A DNA stretch of 11,673 nt from Globomyces pollinis-pini (Eukaryota > Chytridiomycota > Chytridiomycetes > Rhizophydiales > Globomycetaceae), in contig MU621475.1 in assembly GCA_025399215.1 (NCBI GenBank), positions 1 to 11,673 of the forward strand. Reading direction: 5' to 3'. Shown piece by piece: positions 8,307 through 11,673 of this stretch. Within the stretch, counting starts at the first letter, position 1, and each line of letters begins with the position of its first letter. The translations under genes were made by a program, and so were the position numbers. The notes beneath the pieces were generated by a model. The model did not search any database, was not told the origin of the DNA, and worked only from the letters and a program-made list of their open reading frames with translations.

Positions 8307-9858
8307 AGGTCCTCCAACAAATATGATCTTATTTAAATTACTTGATCCATATGCGATAGATGCTTCAGAAAATAACGAAACGTGGCCAGAAATGTTTACA
8401 TATTTTGCTTTAGACGATTCAATTGGTAGTTGTGGAATGATTTACGATCAGGTTAATGCAATAGAATGTTGTAGGTCAAGTTTAAATTTGACACAAACAG
8501 TTTATCAGAGTGTCACTTCAAGTTATATCAATAGTAGCCTTGAAGACGCAATGCTTACTGTTTCAAATGGTGGAGTTTATTGCCAATTAAACGCGACCAG
8601 TTCTAATAGTTTGTTTGGGTACGATGGAATGTTTATTCTTTTAAAAACATGCTCAAATGGAATTCAATGTTTCCCTAATGAAATCAAAATTTATGATTCA
8701 AATAATTGCAGTGGTGTAGTCCTGGAATCTTTTGAAGTTACTGACGAAACAAGAGCGATTGAATCCCAAACAATTGGAATAGTCAACATAAATTCTTACA
8801 CAATTATAGCTGCAACTGGAAAAACCCTTTGGATGAATTATTTCCCGCAAGCGTTACTAATTCCCAAGCTTGATGAAGTAACTGGAATTATTCACTTATC
8901 ACTTCTGATTTGTTCTTTAATAGGATTAGGATCTACAGTAGCTTGGTATAGTTTGCAATGCTTTAAGAAAGGAACACGAAGAGAAGCCTTTAACCTTTTG
9001 CCTTATCTATTCATTTTGGCATACGCAGTAAACTATACTATATATGTCTTTACAGTATTTGATGAATATGACATGGAGGTTCAAGATCAATATGAAGCGA
9101 CGTTTATGATGTTAGAAGCAATTGGAACATTCTTACTCTCCGTTAACACAACCAATTTAATACTGACAGTCTATCCAATTGGAAAATTTCAAAGAATAAT
9201 GGCATATATGTTAATTACAACTATCCATATTATCTTGCGAGGATCAGCGTACTTTGAATATTGGTATCCAAGTAAATCAAACCCAATTATCACTGCTTCA
9301 TTCTTAAAATTTATGAAAATGTATTGGAGACCTTTAAGACATATATGGATAGGATTTATATTGGTGTTCAACTTTTTACCAATGTTAATACTACTACATT
9401 CAAAGTTGAAAACAAAAACTGGATCGATTTTAACCAGGTTCTTCAGACTCTTAGAGAATGACCATACATTTTCAATTCTATTACAAATTTATCTGGTCAA
9501 TATTATGATATTTTCAATCTCAAAGATACTAATGAATTCTTATCGAATCATTTTACGAAACGATAGAATAGTGTATATATTTCTATCCACTGAAATGCTA
9601 ATAGTTACAATTCATTCTATCATTTATTGTCTGTTCTTGAAGCACCTGAAAACAATTTTGGAGAACCGTCAATTATTCTTGACCATTCAGGAAGACCCTT
9701 ACATAGGTACTACTATCGAACAAAACCAGGCCATTGATAATCAATCCAGGTTAGCAGTGGAAGAAGTTTCTGGTAAAGAATTTAATAATGCTATACCAAA
9801 ACCTTTTTCAATCTTAACTATCAATGATTCACCAGCGAATTCTGTTAAACATTCATAA
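8185..9858 (+). CDS. Seven-helix receptor with signal peptide and cysteine-rich glycosylated ectodomain
   Basis: One uninterrupted exon encodes 557 residues, unlike its intron-bearing neighbours. A hydrophobic signal peptide (about 11-27, IFLSILFILKLVY) is followed by an ectodomain of about 200 residues with eight cysteines (40, 83, 95, 96, 133, 156, 162, 175) and five N-glycosylation sequons (64, 101, 116, 136, 174). Seven hydrophobic segments follow at about 233-256, 271-292, 306-329, 338-357, 386-405, 430-453 and 463-485, then a 70-residue cytoplasmic tail. Translation may start at M1 or, more naturally for a signal peptide, at M11 (base 8215). The shape is that of a ligand-binding receptor at the cell surface. 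I do not recognise the ectodomain, and ligand and G protein are unknown. Positions after helix 3 and helix 7 resemble the gene at 10094-11010. Confidence 0.86.
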   Translation: MWLKSWQNQHMSIFLSILFILKLVYTSDIVLQNQWLFGNCEGPPTNMILFKLLDPYAIDASENNETWPEMFTYFALDDSIGSCGMIYDQVNAIECCRSSLNLTQTVYQSVTSSYINSSLEDAMLTVSNGGVYCQLNATSSNSLFGYDGMFILLKTCSNGIQCFPNEIKIYDSNNCSGVVLESFEVTDETRAIESQTIGIVNINSYTIIAATGKTLWMNYFPQALLIPKLDEVTGIIHLSLLICSLIGLGSTVAWYSLQCFKKGTRREAFNLLPYLFILAYAVNYTIYVFTVFDEYDMEVQDQYEATFMMLEAIGTFLLSVNTTNLILTVYPIGKFQRIMAYMLITTIHIILRGSAYFEYWYPSKSNPIITASFLKFMKMYWRPLRHIWIGFILVFNFLPMLILLHSKLKTKTGSILTRFFRLLENDHTFSILLQIYLVNIMIFSISKILMNSYRIILRNDRIVYIFLSTEMLIVTIHSIIYCLFLKHLKTILENRQLFLTIQEDPYIGTTIEQNQAIDNQSRLAVEEVSGKEFNNAIPKPFSILTINDSPANSVKHS

Positions 9859-9879
9859 ACTGCATTTCATATCTATCAC

Positions 9880-9885
9880 AATAAA
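9880..9885 (+). terminator. Poly(A) signal for gene 5
   Basis: AATAAA 22 nt after the TAA stop of the receptor at 8185-9858. Confidence 0.45.
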
Positions 9886-10093
9886 ATAGAATATTATTCA
9901 ATGTAAAGTTGACAATAGAGATTGAGGTCCTGTAGGCGATATGTGCATTCTTAAGAGTTCAAGCGGTTGAGTTGTAAAGCGATGTTTCGTTTACTCAGTG
10001 TGACGTTTGTTTGGTTGGTTATACCATAGCATACTGGATTACATTGACTCCTCGTTATTTAAATACATAAAGTTCAATTCTATATTAGACATT

Positions 10094-11010
10094 CTAAGCT
10101 TTAGTAGATCCATAGGTCCTTTTCTTCATATCCAAAGGTTTCTCTGGAAATTTGATACTCTTGATATTCTTAAAGATCTGGCAGTAAGCTGTCGCTTGAA
10201 ATGGATAAAAAGAACCAGTCAATCGAAACATATATTCCGCAAACAGCAGCATATTGGAATCCTTTGAAGTTTGTATAATAACGATTGTTATTGTCAACAA
10301 GAGTAATATGATTTCTGAATTGAGTCTGAAGAAAAATATCCATCGTTTCGATTTCTTGTATCGCTGTGTAACTCCTTCCATATCTTTTTGATTCTTTAAT
10401 GCTACTTTATGCATTTTGTGCGCGATATAGAATGAAGAACAGCAAATACTGAAGACACTCAATAAAATATAAACATATGCTAATCTAAACCACTAATGTT
10501 AAGAGACAATCAAAATGTTACAGAAAATACAATAGGCCTATCGGGAAAGAGAGGACCAAATATCAATCCTGTAACATTAATTTTCACTTACACATTACCA
10601 CCTCCAAAGACAAACCCAACACATATTTCTACAATTTGAAATTTTTGGATCTTGTTTACTGAAAAAGGAGTTATCACATACATTAATTTCAACATCTCAG
10701 TATCTGCCAACAACAATCCCATAATATGCAAAAAAACTGCCCAAAAAGTCATTGCCTTACACCAAATTGGTGTAACAAACAAATCAGGATAAAAGAATTT
10801 CATCATGGTGGTAAATGAAATATGAAATCCTAAATAATTGATCAAAATCAATAAGATTTGATGTTTCCGTATCACCCTTCCCCAAATACTTCGTACTTCG
10901 AATATCAACGAAATGAAGCCAAATACGGTTGCTATGGGACTTATAATCTTCACTATCAAATCCGTTCGTTCCAAATCTACTGCTTTGATAAAGTTTGGTA
11001 TTTTCGACAT
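10094..11010 (-). CDS. Short seven-helix membrane protein, receptor-like, no ectodomain
   Basis: Three exons (11010-10599, 10568-10522, 10492-10094) with introns of 30 and 29 nt encode 285 residues. The start ATG at 11010 has A at -3. Helices are at about 19-42, 50-72, 86-113, 123-145, 154-177, 204-227 and 232-256, so the protein is little more than a seven-helix core with a 19-residue outer N-terminus and a basic 30-residue tail. The middle exon of 47 nt supplies the end of helix 4 and the second outer loop; without it there would be a stop codon, which supports both splices. The segment YCQIFKNIKSI after helix 7 matches YCLFLKHLKTI in the receptor at 8185-9858, and the segment after helix 3 is also similar. 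I infer a related receptor that lacks the cysteine-rich domain. The family name is not recognised; another seven-helix transporter-like fold cannot be excluded. Confidence 0.84.
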
Positions 11011-11114
11011 CTTTATCTCCAGTATCTATAACATCAAGTTTAGCAATACATAGAATACCTTTAAAATACTTTAAAGAATGTATTTCAAATGGAAAGTACA
11101 GAAAAAACTTCAGT

Positions 11115-11122
11115 TGACGTCA
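11115..11122. promoter_or_regulatory. TGACGTCA palindrome (CRE/ATF-type site)
   Basis: A perfect eight-base CRE, flanked by CAGT on one side and GTTG on the other, lies 105 bp upstream of the ATG of the seven-helix gene at 11010. CREB/ATF-type bZIP factors bind this sequence in animals and fungi. One copy can occur by chance, so its use is only suggested by position. Confidence 0.3.
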
Positions 11123-11408
11123 GTTGTCCAACAGACCCACATCACTAAAGTCTGGTTGATGCAACTAATATTGATAATAAAATAATAAGAACTCATCATG
11201 ATGTATTTTGAATTTTATGTCACCAACTTAAAGTCAAAACTGCAGCGTTCAGAAACGAAGTAGAATTAACATAAATAATTGTGGGATCCCTCACGAAACT
11301 ACACCATAATCGAAGACATATTCATCATATCTGCAGGTCAGGTGGTAGAGCTCCTTTATATATACAATAGAGAACGCAACCCAATTCAACGCTGTTGTTT
11401 GATTAATT

Positions 11409-11466
11409 GAGAGGGTTTTGTAAGATACAATGTGCGCGACTGTGTTCAAATGAGAAGGTTTTGTAA
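11409..11466 (+). repeat. Imperfect 15-bp direct repeat, GAGARGGTTTTGTAA
   Basis: Copies at 11409-11423 and 11452-11466 differ at one base and are 43 bp apart. They sit downstream of the heat shock gene and about 400 bp upstream of the seven-helix gene. No function can be assigned. Confidence 0.4.
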
Positions 11467-11561
11467 CTTAGCAGATTAGCTTCAATTCAGACGAAATCTT
11501 AAAGGAATTTTCAAATCAATTGATTTCATAATTTAACGTGTATATTGAAGCAACAGAGTGT

Positions 11562-11567
11562 TTTATT
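11562..11567 (-). terminator. Poly(A) signal for the small heat shock gene
   Basis: AATAAA on the minus strand 13 nt after the TGA stop at 11580-11582. Confidence 0.4.
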
Positions 11568-11579
11568 GACGAGCATTAC

Positions 11580-11673
11580 TCATTTAATGGTGATAGCCTT
11601 CTTCTTTGGTTGTGCTTTTGGAATATGGACATTAAGTACACCATCTTTCAAGTCGGCATTTACTTGATCAGAG
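11580..11673 (-). CDS. Small heat shock protein (Hsp20/alpha-crystallin family), C-terminal fragment
   Basis: Only the last 30 residues are in the window; the rest of the gene lies beyond base 11673. The sequence has the features that close an alpha-crystallin domain: an A-x-L-K-D-G-V-L core followed by NVHIPK (the beta-8/beta-9 region with the conserved G-V-L), then a lysine-rich linker and an ITIK ending. The I-x-I motif near the C-terminus is the one that docks into a neighbouring subunit to build oligomers in this family. These proteins are ATP-independent chaperones that hold unfolded proteins during stress. The stop is TGA. The promoter, and therefore any heat shock element, is outside the window. 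Family assignment is good for such a short piece because of the combined motifs. Confidence 0.86.
   Translation of the reverse strand, partial: SDQVNADLKDGVLNVHIPKAQPKKKAITIK

Larger units (their letters stand above)
11011..11579. other. Intergenic region, 569 bp, between gene 6 and the heat shock gene
   Basis: It should hold the promoter of the seven-helix gene starting at 11010 and the 3' untranslated end of the heat shock gene. It contains a TGACGTCA palindrome at 11115-11122, a TATATATA run near 11357, a 14-of-15 direct repeat (11409-11423 and 11452-11466) and the poly(A) signal at 11562-11567. The only small plus-strand frame I noted (ATG at 11090, 19 codons) is too short to call. No RNA gene was found. 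Confidence 0.5.

Noticed and set aside
11330..11400. tRNA-like D-arm segment GGTGGTAGAGCTCC
   Set aside because: The D-stem does not pair, and no matching T-arm or acceptor stem lies at the right distance.
1..11673. Ciliate origin, suggested by the tiny introns
   Set aside because: Genes end in TAA as well as TGA, and long frames contain no in-frame TAA or TAG, so the recoded ciliate code does not fit.

Overview
The window is nuclear eukaryotic DNA, roughly one third GC by eye, with closely packed genes interrupted by very short spliceosomal introns. Most introns I could place are 24 to 34 nt. They start GTAA, GTAT or GTTT, end in CAG, TAG or AAG, and several carry a CTAAC-like branch site near the acceptor. 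The standard code fits: open frames of more than 550 codons contain no internal TAA, TAG or TGA, and genes end in TAA or TGA. Several genes have AATAAA within about 25 nt of the stop. A compact genome with tiny introns, fungal-style seven-helix receptors and a CDADC1-like deaminase suggests a unicellular opisthokont such as an early-branching zoosporic fungus or relative. The lineage is an inference and is not certain.

Layout from left to right: (1) the 3' part of an unidentified mostly helical protein, plus strand, six exons visible, 1-1127; (2) a 380-residue disordered, basic, serine-rich protein, minus strand, 1802-2944; (3) a two-domain cytidine/deoxycytidylate deaminase-like protein resembling CDADC1, minus strand, eight exons, 3581-5147; (4) a seven-helix receptor with a giant third intracellular loop, minus strand, three exons, 5374-7559; (5) a single-exon seven-helix receptor with a signal peptide and a cysteine-rich glycosylated ectodomain, plus strand, 8185-9858; (6) a short seven-helix protein without an ectodomain, minus strand, three exons, 10094-11010; (7) the C-terminal end of a small heat shock protein, minus strand, 11580-11673.

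The main theme is a run of three seven-helix membrane proteins in 5.6 kb. Genes 4 and 5 are divergent and share an intergenic region of about 600 bp; genes 5 and 6 are convergent. Genes 5 and 6 share a motif after helix 7 and a similar segment after helix 3, so they may be related receptors that differ by an ectodomain. The deaminase is a separate nucleotide-metabolism gene. I see no operon-like logic linking it to the receptors.

Three gaps of 600-700 bp (1128-1801, 2945-3580, 7560-8184) and one of 569 bp (11011-11579) hold no gene I can support. In the first three I saw short open frames on both strands that could be exons in a genome with such small introns; these are reported as weak candidates only. 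All exon coordinates come from reading frame continuity and splice-site inspection by eye, without alignment or transcript data.
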